Shown here: piece after piece, positions 1 to 8,568 of the stretch
Layout: each line of letters begins with the position of its first letter
Numbering within the stretch: position 1 is the stretch's first letter
Assembly: GCF_003952525.1 (NCBI RefSeq)
Contig: NZ_CP034451.1
Coordinates: 4,750,501-4,814,500, forward strand
Direction: 5' to 3'
Length of the DNA stretch: 64,000 bases
DNA from: Mesorhizobium sp. M3A.F.Ca.ET.080.04.2.1
GTDB taxonomy: Bacteria > Pseudomonadota > Alphaproteobacteria > Rhizobiales > Rhizobiaceae
Made by a program: the position numbers and the translations under genes
Notes under the pieces: generated by a model
Told to the model about the DNA's origin: nothing
Database searches by the model: none
Seen by the model: only the letters and a program-made list of their open reading frames with translations

Positions 1-56
1 CTTTAACGCGCGGCGGAACCGCGCCCTTGCGTAAACGGCTGGTTAACGCCTTGCGC

Positions 57-686
57 TCACTTGGTCCCGTACATGCGGTCGCCAGCGTCGCCGAGGCCGG
101 GCATGATGTAGCCCTTTTCGTTCAATTGGCGGTCGATCGAAGCCGTGAAGATCGGGACATCCGGATGCGCCTTGGTGAAGCGCTCGATTCCTTCAGGTGC
201 TGCAAGCAGGCAGAGGAAACGGATATTGGTCGCGCCGCGGCCCTTCAGCTTGTCGATCGCCGCGATCGCAGAATTGGCGGTGGCCAGCATCGGGTCGACG
301 ACGATCACGAGCCGGTCGGCCAGGTCGCTCGGCGCCTTGAAGAAGTATTCGACCGCTTCGAGCGTCTCGTGGTCGCGGTAGAGGCCGATATGGGCGACGC
401 GCGCCGCGGGAACCAGGTCGAGCAGGCCTTCGAGCAGGCCATTGCCGGCGCGAAGCACGGAGGCGAAGACCAGCTTCTTGCCCTCCAGCACCGGCGCTTC
501 CATCTCCTCGATCGGCGTCTCGATCGTGGTGGTGGTCAGCTCGAGTTTGCGGGTCACCTCATAACCCAGGAGCAACGAGATCTCGCGCAACAGCCGCCGG
601 AAGCCGGCCGTCGACGTCTCCTTCTTGCGCATGATGCTGAGCTTGTGCTGGACAAGGGGATGGTCGACGACGGTGACGCCCTGCAT
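57..686 (-). CDS. upp: Uracil phosphoribosyltransferase
   Basis: Cytosolic pyrimidine-salvage enzyme that makes UMP from uracil and PRPP. The 209-residue product matches the usual family length of about 208. The PRPP loop is visible as [10 protein letters not shown] at residues 131-140, and the uracil-binding tail as [12 protein letters not shown] at 193-204. The ATG at 686 gives the canonical N-terminus [16 protein letters not shown] and has a GGAG ribosome site 8 bases upstream. Longer in-frame extensions run into the heptamer repeat array and encode repeat-derived peptide, so they are rejected. The gene lies downstream of add on the same strand; together they form a small nucleobase/nucleoside salvage group. 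Confidence 0.96.
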   Translation of the reverse strand: MQGVTVVDHPLVQHKLSIMRKKETSTAGFRRLLREISLLLGYEVTRKLELTTTTIETPIEEMEAPVLEGKKLVFASVLRAGNGLLEGLLDLVPAARVAHIGLYRDHETLEAVEYFFKAPSDLADRLVIVVDPMLATANSAIAAIDKLKGRGATNIRFLCLLAAPEGIERFTKAHPDVPIFTASIDRQLNEKGYIMPGLGDAGDRMYGTK

Positions 687-700
687 GGTCTGCTCCAGAA

Positions 701-862
701 TGGTGAATGGTGAATGGTGAATAGTGAATAGTGAATAGTGAATAGTGAGGGGGTTTGCGAGTCCTGAGGGATCGACGATCGTGGTTGACAGGCGAAAAGC
801 CGGCGAACCATCCATTCACCATTCACCATTCACCATTCACCATTCACCATTCACCATTCACC
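701..862. repeat. Inverted pair of heptamer tandem repeats between add and upp
   Basis: From 701 there are three TGGTGAA units, three TAGTGAA units and a partial one (to 748). From 814 to 862 there are seven perfect ATTCACC units, the reverse complement of the same heptamer. The 65-base spacer shows no gene. The arrays could pair into a long hairpin in add-upp RNA. The first array starts 14 bases upstream of the upp start codon. The last unit of the second array contains the TGA stop of add. The same arrangement recurs at 40306-40473. Copy number at such arrays is expected to vary by slippage, which is an inference. Confidence 0.95.
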
Positions 863-1832
863 GGCCCTTCGCGTCGAGCCGGCTCAGCAGCGCCGCCTTG
901 GTCTTGCGGTCGACGAAGGCCGCCTCGATCGCCGTTCTGGTTACAGCGGCAAGCGCCTTGTCATCCATCGCGAAATGCTCGGCGGCGAGATCGTATTCGC
1001 GTTTCAGCGAGGTCCAGAAATAGGGCGGGTCGTCGGAATTGAGGGTCACCTTGCAGCCGGCCGCGCGCAATGCCGGGAAGGGGTGCTCGGCGAAGCTTCC
1101 GAACACCTTGAGCGCGATGTTGGAGCCGGGGCAGCATTCCAGCACCACGCCCTGATCGGCGATGCGGCGGACGAGGTCGGGGTTTTCGATGGCGCGCACG
1201 CCATGGCCGATACGGGAGGGGCGGATATGGTCGAGCGCGGCGGCCACACTTTCCCAGCCCATCAGCTCGCCGGCATGGATGGTAATGCCCAGCCCTGCCT
1301 CGCGCGCAATCTCGAAGGCGCGGACATAGTCCTCGAAATCGCCGATCCGCTCGTCGCCGGCAACGCCGAAGCCTGTGACCAGCGGATGGCCGCAGCGCGC
1401 CGCGAAGCGCGCCGCCTGCTCGATTGCCTCGACGCCGACATGGCGCACGCCGGTGACGATCATGCGGCCTTCTATACCGGTCCTGGCCTTGGCCCGGACC
1501 ATGCCTTCGCCAAGCGCGTCGGTATAGGCCTTGGGCGACAGGCCGGCCTTGACGGCATGATCCGGCGAGGTGAAGACCTCGGAATAAATGGCGCCGTCGC
1601 GGGCGAGGCTGGTCAGATAGTGGTCGGTCAGACGGGCGTAGTCCTCCTCGCTGCGGAACAGGTCTGAGGCAAAGTCGTAGGCCTCGAGAAAAGAGGTGAA
1701 ATCGTGCCAGACGAAGGAGCCGTTCTGGATGTAGGCTGAAGGATCCTTGCCGTATTTGCGGGCTTGGGCGACGACGAGCTCGGGCGCCGCCGCCCCTTCG
1801 ATGTGGCAGTGCAATTCCGCTTTCAAGACCAT
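858..1832 (-). CDS. add: Adenosine deaminase
   Basis: Deaminates adenosine to inosine in purine salvage. The 324-residue protein carries the metal-dependent amidohydrolase signatures: HCH at residues 8-10 (zinc ligands), HAGE at 186-189 (zinc ligand and catalytic Glu), a conserved His at 210 and SDDP with the paired Asp at 267-268. I chose the ATG at 1832 because it places the HxH motif at the usual distance from the N-terminus. An alternative ATG at 1886, preceded by a good GGGAAGAG site, would add 18 residues. The stop codon lies inside the heptamer repeat array shared with upp. The gene is divergent from ubiE with about 170 bases between. Confidence 0.93.
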   Translation of the reverse strand: MVLKAELHCHIEGAAAPELVVAQARKYGKDPSAYIQNGSFVWHDFTSFLEAYDFASDLFRSEEDYARLTDHYLTSLARDGAIYSEVFTSPDHAVKAGLSPKAYTDALGEGMVRAKARTGIEGRMIVTGVRHVGVEAIEQAARFAARCGHPLVTGFGVAGDERIGDFEDYVRAFEIAREAGLGITIHAGELMGWESVAAALDHIRPSRIGHGVRAIENPDLVRRIADQGVVLECCPGSNIALKVFGSFAEHPFPALRAAGCKVTLNSDDPPYFWTSLKREYDLAAEHFAMDDKALAAVTRTAIEAAFVDRKTKAALLSRLDAKGR

Positions 1833-2000
1833 GCGACCGTTCCGTCCGGTATGCCGTTCCCGCTCGGATTCTGGTTGGAAAATCATGCGAGACTCTTCCC
1901 GAAACTGTCTGGAAGGCGCGGCCGAAAACCGCGCTTCCGACAATAGCGTTGCAACCATCGATCGGCTATGGTCCCGCCGGTTTTATGACGGATCACAACA

Positions 2001-2777
2001 ATGTCAGTTGAGAGAACCACGGCCGCGGGCGGCATGGAAACCTCCTATGGTTTCAGAAAGGTGGGCGCGGGCGACAAGCAGTCGCTCGTCAACGACGTGT
2101 TCCACAAGGTGGCCAATCGATATGACCTGATGAACGATCTGATGTCCGGCGGGTTGCATCGGCTTTGGAAGGACGCGATGGTCGCGTGGCTCCATCCGCC
2201 GAAACGGTCGGGCTGGAAAGTGCTCGATGTCGCAGGCGGCACGGGCGACATCGCCTTCCGCATCGTCGAGGCGAGCGACCGCCTGGCGCATGCGACCGTG
2301 CTCGACATCAACGGCTCGATGCTCGAAGTCGGCCGCGATCGGGCGGCAAAGAAGGGTCTGTCCGACAACACCGATTTTGTCGAGGCCAATGCCGAGGCGC
2401 TGCCCTTCGGGGACAACACGTTCGACGCCTACACCATCGCGTTCGGCATCCGCAACGTGCCGCGCATCGATGTGGCGCTCGGCGAGGCGTTTCGCGTGCT
2501 GAAGCGCGGCGGGCGACTGCTGTGCCTCGAATTCTCAGAGGTCGAGATGCCGCTGCTCGACAAGGTCTACGAAGCCTGGTCGTTCAATGCGATCCCCGTG
2601 ATCGGCAAGGCGGTGACCGGCGACGGCGAACCTTATTCCTACCTGGTCGAATCGATCCGCAAATTCCCCAACCAGGTGAATTTTGCTTCCATGATCACCC
2701 GCGCTGGCTTCGACCGCGTGACTTTCCGCAACTATTCGGGCGGCATCGCAGCACTTCATTCGGGCTGGAAGCTTTGA
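2001..2777 (+). CDS. ubiE: Ubiquinone/menaquinone biosynthesis C-methyltransferase UbiE
   Basis: SAM-dependent methyltransferase that C-methylates the polyprenylated benzoquinol ring in ubiquinone synthesis. It has 258 residues, the normal length. The UbiE/COQ5 signature [17 protein letters not shown] lies at residues 41-57, followed by the SAM-binding glycine loop [13 protein letters not shown] from about residue 74 and the family motif GIRNVP near residue 150. It is followed after 31 bases by ubiB, the usual alphaproteobacterial order. Confidence 0.96.
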   Translation: MSVERTTAAGGMETSYGFRKVGAGDKQSLVNDVFHKVANRYDLMNDLMSGGLHRLWKDAMVAWLHPPKRSGWKVLDVAGGTGDIAFRIVEASDRLAHATVLDINGSMLEVGRDRAAKKGLSDNTDFVEANAEALPFGDNTFDAYTIAFGIRNVPRIDVALGEAFRVLKRGGRLLCLEFSEVEMPLLDKVYEAWSFNAIPVIGKAVTGDGEPYSYLVESIRKFPNQVNFASMITRAGFDRVTFRNYSGGIAALHSGWKL

Positions 2778-2808
2778 GGCGGGCAGCTTTGGCCATGAGC
2801 AGCGTTCG

Positions 2809-4383
2809 ATGACCAGCGTCGGCGCCGCCTTTCGGCTCGCCAGGGCCGGCTGGGTGCTGGTCCGCGAGGGCGTCGTCGCGGCGCTGCCGGGCGAAGAGCT
2901 CTCCGGCATGCCGAAGCTCGGCTGGCGGCTGGCGCGGCTGCTGACCCGTCGCCGCGCGCGAGCCCACCAGCGTGGCGACCGGCTGGCGAAGGCGGTGGTC
3001 CGGCTCGGGCCGTCCTACGTCAAGCTCGGCCAGTTCCTGGCGACGAGACCGGATGTGGTCGGCAACGACATGGCGGTCGACCTGGCGCTGCTGCAAGACA
3101 AGATGCACACCTTCCCGACGGCTGCGGCGATCATGGCCGTCGAAGCCTCGCTCGGACGCGGGATCGGCGATCTCTATTCGCGCTTCGGCGAGCCGGTAGC
3201 GGCCGCCTCGATCGCCCAGGTGCACAGCGCCGAAGTCGTTCGTGACAGGGGACGGGCGCGGGTGGCCGTGAAAGTCATCCGGCCGGGTGTGCGCCGCCGC
3301 TTCTTCCATGATCTCGAGAGCTATTTCCTCGCTGCCCGTCTGCAGGAGAAATACGTTCCTTCCTCGCGCCGACTGCGCCCAGTCGAGGTCACCCAAACGC
3401 TGGCGCAGACCACCAAGATCGAGATGGACCTGCGGCTCGAGGCCGCCGCCCTGTCGGAACTCGGCGAAAACACCAAGGACGATCCGGGCTTCCGCGTGCC
3501 CGCCGTCGACTGGGAACGGACCGGCCGCGATGTGCTCACCATGGAGTGGATCGAGGGCACCAAGATGAACGATCTGGCCGGCCTTGCCGCCGCCGGCCAC
3601 GACCTCAAGGCGATCGCCGCCAATCTCATCCAGTCGTTCCTCAGGCATACGCTGCGCGACGGCTTCTTCCATGCCGACATGCATCCGGGGAACCTGTTCG
3701 TCGAGGCGGACGGCACGATCGTCGCCGTCGATCTCGGCATCGCCGGTCGGCTCGGCAAGAAAGAGCGGCATTTCCTCGCCGAGATCCTCTACGGCTTCAT
3801 CGTGCGCGACTACCAGCGCGTCGCCGAGGTGCATTTCGAAGCCGGCTACGTGCCGCGCCAGCACAATGTCTCGGCCTTCGCGCAGGCGATCCGGGCCATC
3901 GGCGAGCCGATCCACGGCCAGTCGGCCGAGACGATCTCGATGGCGAAGCTGCTGACGCTGCTGTTCGAGGTCACCGACCTGTTCGACATGGCGACGCGGA
4001 CCGAACTGGTGCTGCTGCAAAAGACCATGGTGGTGGTCGAAGGCGTGGCCCGCACGCTCGATCCTGCCTTCAACATGTGGAAGACGTCGGAGCCCGTGGT
4101 CAGCGACTGGATCGCCAGCAATCTCGGGCCGCGCGGGATGCTGTCCGACGCGCGCGACGCCGGCAAGGCGCTGGTGGCGCTGGCGAGGCAGGCGCCGGAC
4201 ATCGCCGCGCGCACCGAGCGGCTGTCGCGTGAGATCGACCTGATGGCCGCCAACGGCCTGCGCTTCGATGAGGCGACCGCGCACGCCATCGGCAAGGCGG
4301 AGGCGCGCCATACCCGCTCCGGCCGGGTGGCGCTGTGGCTGATCGCGCTGACGCTGCTCTACATCGCATGGAAATTGCTCTGA
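2809..4383 (+). CDS. ubiB: UbiB, ABC1/ADCK-family protein for ubiquinone biosynthesis
   Basis: Membrane-associated atypical kinase/ATPase needed for ubiquinone synthesis, probably organising or activating the hydroxylation steps. The 524 residues show the diagnostic KLGQ at 72-75, the alanine-rich loop AASIAQVH at 132-139 that replaces a normal P-loop, HADMHPGNLF (catalytic loop) and VDLGIAGRL (metal-binding Asp). A hydrophobic helix closes the C-terminus at about 506-524, as in the family. The ATG at 2809 is preferred; an ATG at 2795 opens only a five-codon ORF. The stop codon is the first triplet of the palindrome at 4381-4415. Confidence 0.95.
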   Translation: MTSVGAAFRLARAGWVLVREGVVAALPGEELSGMPKLGWRLARLLTRRRARAHQRGDRLAKAVVRLGPSYVKLGQFLATRPDVVGNDMAVDLALLQDKMHTFPTAAAIMAVEASLGRGIGDLYSRFGEPVAAASIAQVHSAEVVRDRGRARVAVKVIRPGVRRRFFHDLESYFLAARLQEKYVPSSRRLRPVEVTQTLAQTTKIEMDLRLEAAALSELGENTKDDPGFRVPAVDWERTGRDVLTMEWIEGTKMNDLAGLAAAGHDLKAIAANLIQSFLRHTLRDGFFHADMHPGNLFVEADGTIVAVDLGIAGRLGKKERHFLAEILYGFIVRDYQRVAEVHFEAGYVPRQHNVSAFAQAIRAIGEPIHGQSAETISMAKLLTLLFEVTDLFDMATRTELVLLQKTMVVVEGVARTLDPAFNMWKTSEPVVSDWIASNLGPRGMLSDARDAGKALVALARQAPDIAARTERLSREIDLMAANGLRFDEATAHAIGKAEARHTRSGRVALWLIALTLLYIAWKLL

Positions 4384-4415
4384 TTGCAATGCTAGCGGTG
4401 CTAGCATTGCAATCA
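4381..4415. promoter_or_regulatory. Perfect 16-bp inverted repeat, likely operator of the toxin-antitoxin module
   Basis: The arms are TGATTGCAATGCTAGC (4381-4396) and its exact reverse complement (4400-4415), with a 3-base centre. The motif GCTAGC appears in both arms. It begins on the stop codon of ubiB and lies 42 bases upstream of the antitoxin start. Ribbon-helix-helix antitoxins of the FitA/VapB family autoregulate by binding palindromes just upstream of their own gene, so an operator is the natural reading. There is no T-run, which argues against an intrinsic terminator. Confidence 0.7.
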
Positions 4416-4457
4416 TCCGTCTACGCCCCTAAATTGAAGGGGCAGGGGAGCAAAGGC

Positions 4458-4718
4458 ATGAGCACTCTTACAATCCGTAATTTGGATGACGGTGTGAAAA
4501 AGATCCTGCGCCAGCGGGCGGCGGCGCGCGGCGTCTCCATGGAACAGGAGGCCCGAGACGTTTTGCGCGAGGCGACAATCCCTCAAGCGAAACTGCAGAC
4601 TGCGGGGTGGCGGTTGAAGGCGTCTCGTGACGAAATCCTGGCGCTTGGCCGAAAACCTGAACGTCCATTCGACCTCAAGACACTCACCGACCAAATGTGG
4701 GACGAGGGGCTTCTATGA
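4458..4718 (+). CDS. FitA/VapB-type ribbon-helix-helix antitoxin
   Basis: An 86-residue protein. Its N-terminus MSTLTIRNLDDGVKKILRQ is typical of FitA-like antitoxins: a beta strand (TLTIRNLD) for DNA binding, then a helix with RAAARGVSMEQEARDVL forming the rest of the ribbon-helix-helix. The C-terminal half, rich in charged and aromatic residues (RKPERPFDLKTLTDQMWDEG), would wrap into the toxin. The ATG at 4458 is chosen because upstream in-frame sequence comes from the operator palindrome. It overlaps the toxin gene by ATGA (4715-4718), so the two are translationally coupled. Confidence 0.85.
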   Translation: MSTLTIRNLDDGVKKILRQRAAARGVSMEQEARDVLREATIPQAKLQTAGWRLKASRDEILALGRKPERPFDLKTLTDQMWDEGLL

Positions 4719-5122
4719 CAATTGCTGTCGATACGTCAGCGCTGATCGCCATTATGGGAGCGGAGCCGGACGCGGGAGAGCTTGTCGACATTTTCGGCAC
4801 TTCGCCCGCTGCGCTGATAAGTGCTGCCACACTCTTCGAAGCACATTGCGTTGCGTGTCGATCCGGTGGTGCGGTCAACGCTGACGAACTCCAGGTTCTC
4901 GTGAACAGCCTCGAACTGACGGTGATCCCGTTCGACTTGGGACAGCTTGAAGTCGCACGGCTCGCTTATTCTCGATACGGCAGGGGATCTCATCATCGCG
5001 CTGCTCTGAATATGGGCGATTGTTTTGCCTATGCCTTGGCAAAGACACGAAATCTGCCTCTGCTTTTCAAGGGCGATGATTTCAACCATACCGACATCCA
5101 ACCGGCGTTGAAGCTTGCGTAA
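4715..5122 (+). CDS. PIN-domain ribonuclease toxin (VapC/FitB family)
   Basis: A 135-residue PIN-domain protein, probably an RNase silenced by the preceding antitoxin. The acidic metal-binding residues are in place: Asp6 (AVDTSALIAI), Glu42 (LFEAHCV), Asp102 (MGDCFAYALA) and Asp121/122 (LLFKGDDF), so the toxin looks catalytically intact. The ATG at 4715 gives the four-base ATGA overlap with the antitoxin stop. coaBC begins 19 bases further on. By eye the pair is less GC-rich than the flanking genes, which suggests transfer into the locus. Confidence 0.88.
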   Translation: MTIAVDTSALIAIMGAEPDAGELVDIFGTSPAALISAATLFEAHCVACRSGGAVNADELQVLVNSLELTVIPFDLGQLEVARLAYSRYGRGSHHRAALNMGDCFAYALAKTRNLPLLFKGDDFNHTDIQPALKLA

Positions 5123-5141
5123 AACTCGACTGGTATCAGGC

Positions 5142-6377
5142 ATGATGACTCTTTCCGGCAAGCGCATCCTGCTCATCATCGGCGGCGGCATCGCCGCCTA
5201 CAAGGCACTCGATCTGATCCGTCGTTTGCGAGAGCGTGGCGCGTCGGTCCGGGTGGTGATGACATCGGCCGCTCAGGAGTTCATCACCACGCTGTCTGCC
5301 GGCGCGCTTTCGGCCGACCATGTCTTCACCGAGTTGTTCGACCGCAATGACGAACACGATGTCGGCCATATCCGGCTGTCCCGCGAAGCCGACCTGCTGG
5401 TGGTGGCGCCGGCCACCGCCGACCTGATGGCCAAGCTCGCCAACGGCCATGCCAACGACCTCGCCTCGACCGTGCTCCTGGCCACCGACAAGAAGGTGCT
5501 GATGGCGCCGGCGATGAACCCGAAAATGTGGTCGCATCCGGCGACGCGCCGCAACCGCGCGACGCTGCAGAAGGACGGCATAATTTTCGTCGGCCCCGCC
5601 AAGGGGGAGATGGCGGAGAGCAACGAGGCCGGCGAAGGCCGCATGGCCGAGCCGTTGGAGATTGTCGCCGCGATCGAGGCCATGCTCGATGAGAAGTCGA
5701 AGCCGCTTGCGGGCCGCAGGATCATCGTCACCTCGGGGCCGACGCATGAGCCGATCGACCCGGTGCGCTACATCGCCAACCGCTCGTCCGGCAAGCAGGG
5801 CCATGCCATCGCGGCGGCGCTCGCCAGGCTCGGCGCCGATGTCCGGCTGGTCTCGGGTCCGGTCAACATCGCCGATCCGGCCGGGGTCAAGACCACGCAT
5901 GTCGAAACCGCCTGCGAAATGAAGGAAGCGGTCGAGAAGCTGTTGCCGGTGGACGCGGCGGTCTTCGTCGCTGCGGTCGCCGACTGGCGCACGGCAAACG
6001 CTGCCGGCGACAAGATCAAGAAGATGGCGGGCGAGGGCCCGCCTTCGCTCAAGATGGTCGAGAATCCGGACATCCTGGCCGGGATCGGGCATCACTGCCA
6101 GCGGCCCGGTCTGGTCGTCGGCTTTGCCGCCGAGACGCAGGATCTCATCAGCAACGCCCAGGCCAAGCTGAAGAAGAAAGGCGCCGATTTCATCGTCGCC
6201 AACGACGTCTCGCATGCGAGCGGCATCGGCCCGTCCGGCGTAATGGGCGGTGACCGCAACAAGGTCCGCATCGTCTCCAGGACCGGCGTCGAGGAATGGC
6301 CGGAAATGGGCAAGGACGAAGTCGCGGCACGGCTTGCTGCGCTGATCGCCGATCGGCTGCAGACAACCGCTGTCTAA
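5142..6377 (+). CDS. coaBC: Bifunctional phosphopantothenoylcysteine decarboxylase/phosphopantothenate-cysteine ligase
   Basis: Coenzyme A biosynthesis: the C-terminal CoaB half joins 4'-phosphopantothenate to cysteine, and the N-terminal flavoprotein CoaC half decarboxylates the product. The 411 residues show the FMN-binding IGGGIAAYK near residue 13, HIRLSREADLLVVAPATA and PAMNPKMW in CoaC, then CoaB's SGPTHEPIDPVRYIANRSSG and FAAET. The substrate-loop region reads GEMAESNEAGEGRMAEP, without the cysteine of the E. coli ACGDIGPGRM motif. The start is ATG 5142 or the adjacent ATG 5145. Its 3' end overlaps the end of the convergent MFS pseudogene by four bases. Confidence 0.94.
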   Translation: MMTLSGKRILLIIGGGIAAYKALDLIRRLRERGASVRVVMTSAAQEFITTLSAGALSADHVFTELFDRNDEHDVGHIRLSREADLLVVAPATADLMAKLANGHANDLASTVLLATDKKVLMAPAMNPKMWSHPATRRNRATLQKDGIIFVGPAKGEMAESNEAGEGRMAEPLEIVAAIEAMLDEKSKPLAGRRIIVTSGPTHEPIDPVRYIANRSSGKQGHAIAAALARLGADVRLVSGPVNIADPAGVKTTHVETACEMKEAVEKLLPVDAAVFVAAVADWRTANAAGDKIKKMAGEGPPSLKMVENPDILAGIGHHCQRPGLVVGFAAETQDLISNAQAKLKKKGADFIVANDVSHASGIGPSGVMGGDRNKVRIVSRTGVEEWPEMGKDEVAARLAALIADRLQTTAV

Positions 6378-7820
6378 CCAGCTGCCTCCTGGGGCCGCAT
6401 GGCCGGCAGCGCGATCCTCACGGCAGCAATACAGCCCAAGATTCCAACTGGCACGAAGGCCAGGAAGAGCCAGCCGGCAACGCTCGCTGCCGCCTCGTGG
6501 TTGAGGCCCTCTGAAAAGCCGCTGGCGTTGGCAACAATGCCGGCAAGGGCAGCGCCCACCGCGTAGCCGATGCGCTGCATGGTCGGCACGGCGGCCGATG
6601 CTATTGCCTGCTCGCCGTCGCGGGCCGACGCGACGATGACGCGCGTGAGGAATGGCCAGCAAACGCCGAAACCGCCGCCTTGCAGCAGGGCGCAGAGCAG
6701 GATGAGCGGGATCGAGCCCGCCGGATGGTGTAGGCGAAACCGGCGAGGCCGGAAGCGATCATCAGCGCGCCGACGACGATGATTGTCCGTTCACGTTCCA
6801 GCGGCGCATTGGCGACCAGGATCGCCAGGATCGACCAGGCGATCGACTCCGCAGCGATGATATAGCCGGTGGTCAGAATCGGAATGGCGTGAAGCGTGGT
6901 CAGCAGCAGCGGCCCGTAGATCGCGAAGGTGCAGGTTGCCACGGAGAAGGCCGCAACCATGGTCATGCCGGAGCCGAGCGGCGAGCGCCACGAAAACAGC
7001 GGTGACGGGAAGAGGCGCGAACGTGGCCGGAGAGCATCGATGCGGAAGAACAGCGCCAGGCCGAAAAGGCCCAGCGCCAGCAACAGCGAGGAACGAAGCA
7101 GGGCGATGTCGATGCCGGCCGCCGCAATCAAAACCACGCTGAGGGCGAGGCAGGCGAGCGTCGCATAGGGGAAGGGCGGCGCCATGCCGCTGTCCGCCTG
7201 TGGTTTCGTTGCGACAGGGGTGTCGAGCACCATGAAGCTCGCCAGAGCCATTGCCGCGCCGCCGAAAGTGAAGACGCCGAAGGCCCAGCGCCAGGACAGG
7301 AACTCGGTCATGATCGCGCCGAGCTCGGGCCGCTGAAGGCGGCGACACCCCAGATCGCCGACATGATGCCGAAGAGCTGCGGCCAGATGTTGCGCGGGAA
7401 GAGGCGTTCGACCGAGACGAAGGCGAGCGAGACAAGCGCGCCGCCGCCAAGGCCCTCGACCAGGCGCCCGGCGAGGAACAGGGGCATGGAAGGGGCTGTG
7501 GCGCAGATCAGCGCACCCGCGGCATAGAGCAAGGCAGCGACCATCATGTTGGAGCGCAGCGCGACATAGCTCACCAGCCGGCCGGCCGCGGCACCCGCGA
7601 CAATGGCCCCGAGCTCATAGATCGCCAGCGACCAGCCAACCAGCTGCACGCCCGCCAACTCGCCGACCATGGCCGGCATCACGGTCGCCACCATCGTCTC
7701 ATTGGTGGCATGCAGCAGGATGCCCAGGCTGATGAAACAGAAACGCGCCAGGTCGCCGCTTGCCCATAGCGCCCGCCAGTCAACCTTGTTGCTGCCCGCC
7801 TTGCCGTTGGTTGCCGTCAC
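6374..7820 (-). pseudogene. MFS transporter broken by two frameshifts
   Basis: Three consecutive reading frames together spell one major-facilitator protein of about 480 residues. The first part starts at GTG 7820 behind a GGAG site (MTATNGKAGSNKVDWRAL) and runs through several membrane helices to GVAAFSGP. Near 7321-7331 one base appears missing, and the next frame continues LGAIMTEFLSWRWAFGVF. A second single-base loss near 6721-6724 moves into the frame AGSIPLILLCALLQGGGF, which ends at 6374. Sequence is conserved across both breaks, so decay is recent or the breaks are sequencing errors. The WRWAF segment and the 14-helix look suggest a drug/H+ antiporter of the DHA2 type. Confidence 0.8.
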
Positions 7821-7992
7821 GTCGATCTCCTGCCTGCCAATCGCAACCTCGTCCCTCTTCGGAAAGGCCGCCAGATCCAGTTCGGCAGGGTTTGTAGAAC
7901 CTCAAGCGCAGTTGAGCTCAAGAGGCTTTTTTCACGAATGCGCCCAGCAGAGGCCGAAAGAGCAAACAGGCCTGATCGATCCCGGTCGGGAG

Positions 7993-8475
7993 TCAGTTCG
8001 CCGTGCTGCGCAATTGGAACTGACTGACACCGATGGCGATGTTGACGCCGGTTTGCGTCTGCACGCTCAGCGGCTGCAGCGTGAAGGCCTGTCCGGAACC
8101 GCCGGCCAGCAGGTTGGCACCGGCTCCCACCGCTGCCGTCAATTCGGCGCTGGCGCCGACATAGTCGCCGGCGAGCGCGCCCGGCGCATAGACGTTCTTC
8201 AGCGGCGCCAATACCAGCCACCTCATGATGCTCTGGCTGGTGGTGCCGATGTCGAGCCCGTATTTGTTGACGGCGCCGAAATAGGCCTCGGGCGCGAAAG
8301 TCGTGTCGGCGGGCGTGAAGGTGCAGCTCAGGTCCTTGCTCGAGCCGAAGATGAAGCCGGTGCCGCCGCCAATGGCGCAGTCGAGGACGCCGAGTTCGAC
8401 GCCGCCGTTCTGTGTCCACGCCTCTCCCGCCAATGCGACCAGTGCAAGCACGGTTGCGGCAATGGTCCTCGGCAT
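7993..8475 (-). CDS. DUF992 family secreted protein
   Basis: A 160-residue protein with an N-terminal signal peptide (PRTIAATVLALVALAGEAW) and a single DUF992 domain. The diagnostic pattern is GVLDCAIGGGTGFIFGSSKDL near the mature N-terminus, then KYGLDIGTTSQ, GALAGDYVGASAEL, GANLLAGGSG and the closing LQPLSVQTQTGVNIAIGV. The function is unknown; the domain is common in the Hyphomicrobiales and probably periplasmic or outer-membrane associated. The ATG at 8475 is preferred over the adjoining ATG at 8478 because the GAGG site sits 7 bases upstream of it. A paralogue lies directly upstream at 8569-9042. Confidence 0.85.
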   Translation of the reverse strand: MPRTIAATVLALVALAGEAWTQNGGVELGVLDCAIGGGTGFIFGSSKDLSCTFTPADTTFAPEAYFGAVNKYGLDIGTTSQSIMRWLVLAPLKNVYAPGALAGDYVGASAELTAAVGAGANLLAGGSGQAFTLQPLSVQTQTGVNIAIGVSQFQLRSTAN

Positions 8476-8495
8476 CATTCCCCCTCAACAAGATG

Positions 8496-8531
8496 CGGCC
8501 CAGAACAGCTACATTGTCCTGTTCCGGGCCG
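8496..8531. terminator. Strong hairpin between the two DUF992 genes
   Basis: The arms CGGCCCAGAACAG (8496-8508) and CTGTTCCGGGCCG (8519-8531) pair over 13 positions with one mismatch around a 10-base loop. On the minus strand the hairpin follows the upstream DUF992 gene and precedes the ribosome site of the downstream one. There is no T-run, so it may be an RNA-stabilising or attenuating structure, not a full intrinsic terminator. Confidence 0.5.
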
Positions 8532-8568
8532 CTCGTATAGGGCGAAAGACGTTACCGGCCGGAATGCC

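Noticed and set aside
2695..4416. Minus-strand open frame of 573 codons opposite ubiB
   Set aside because: Low-complexity antisense translation without domains; ubiB explains the region.
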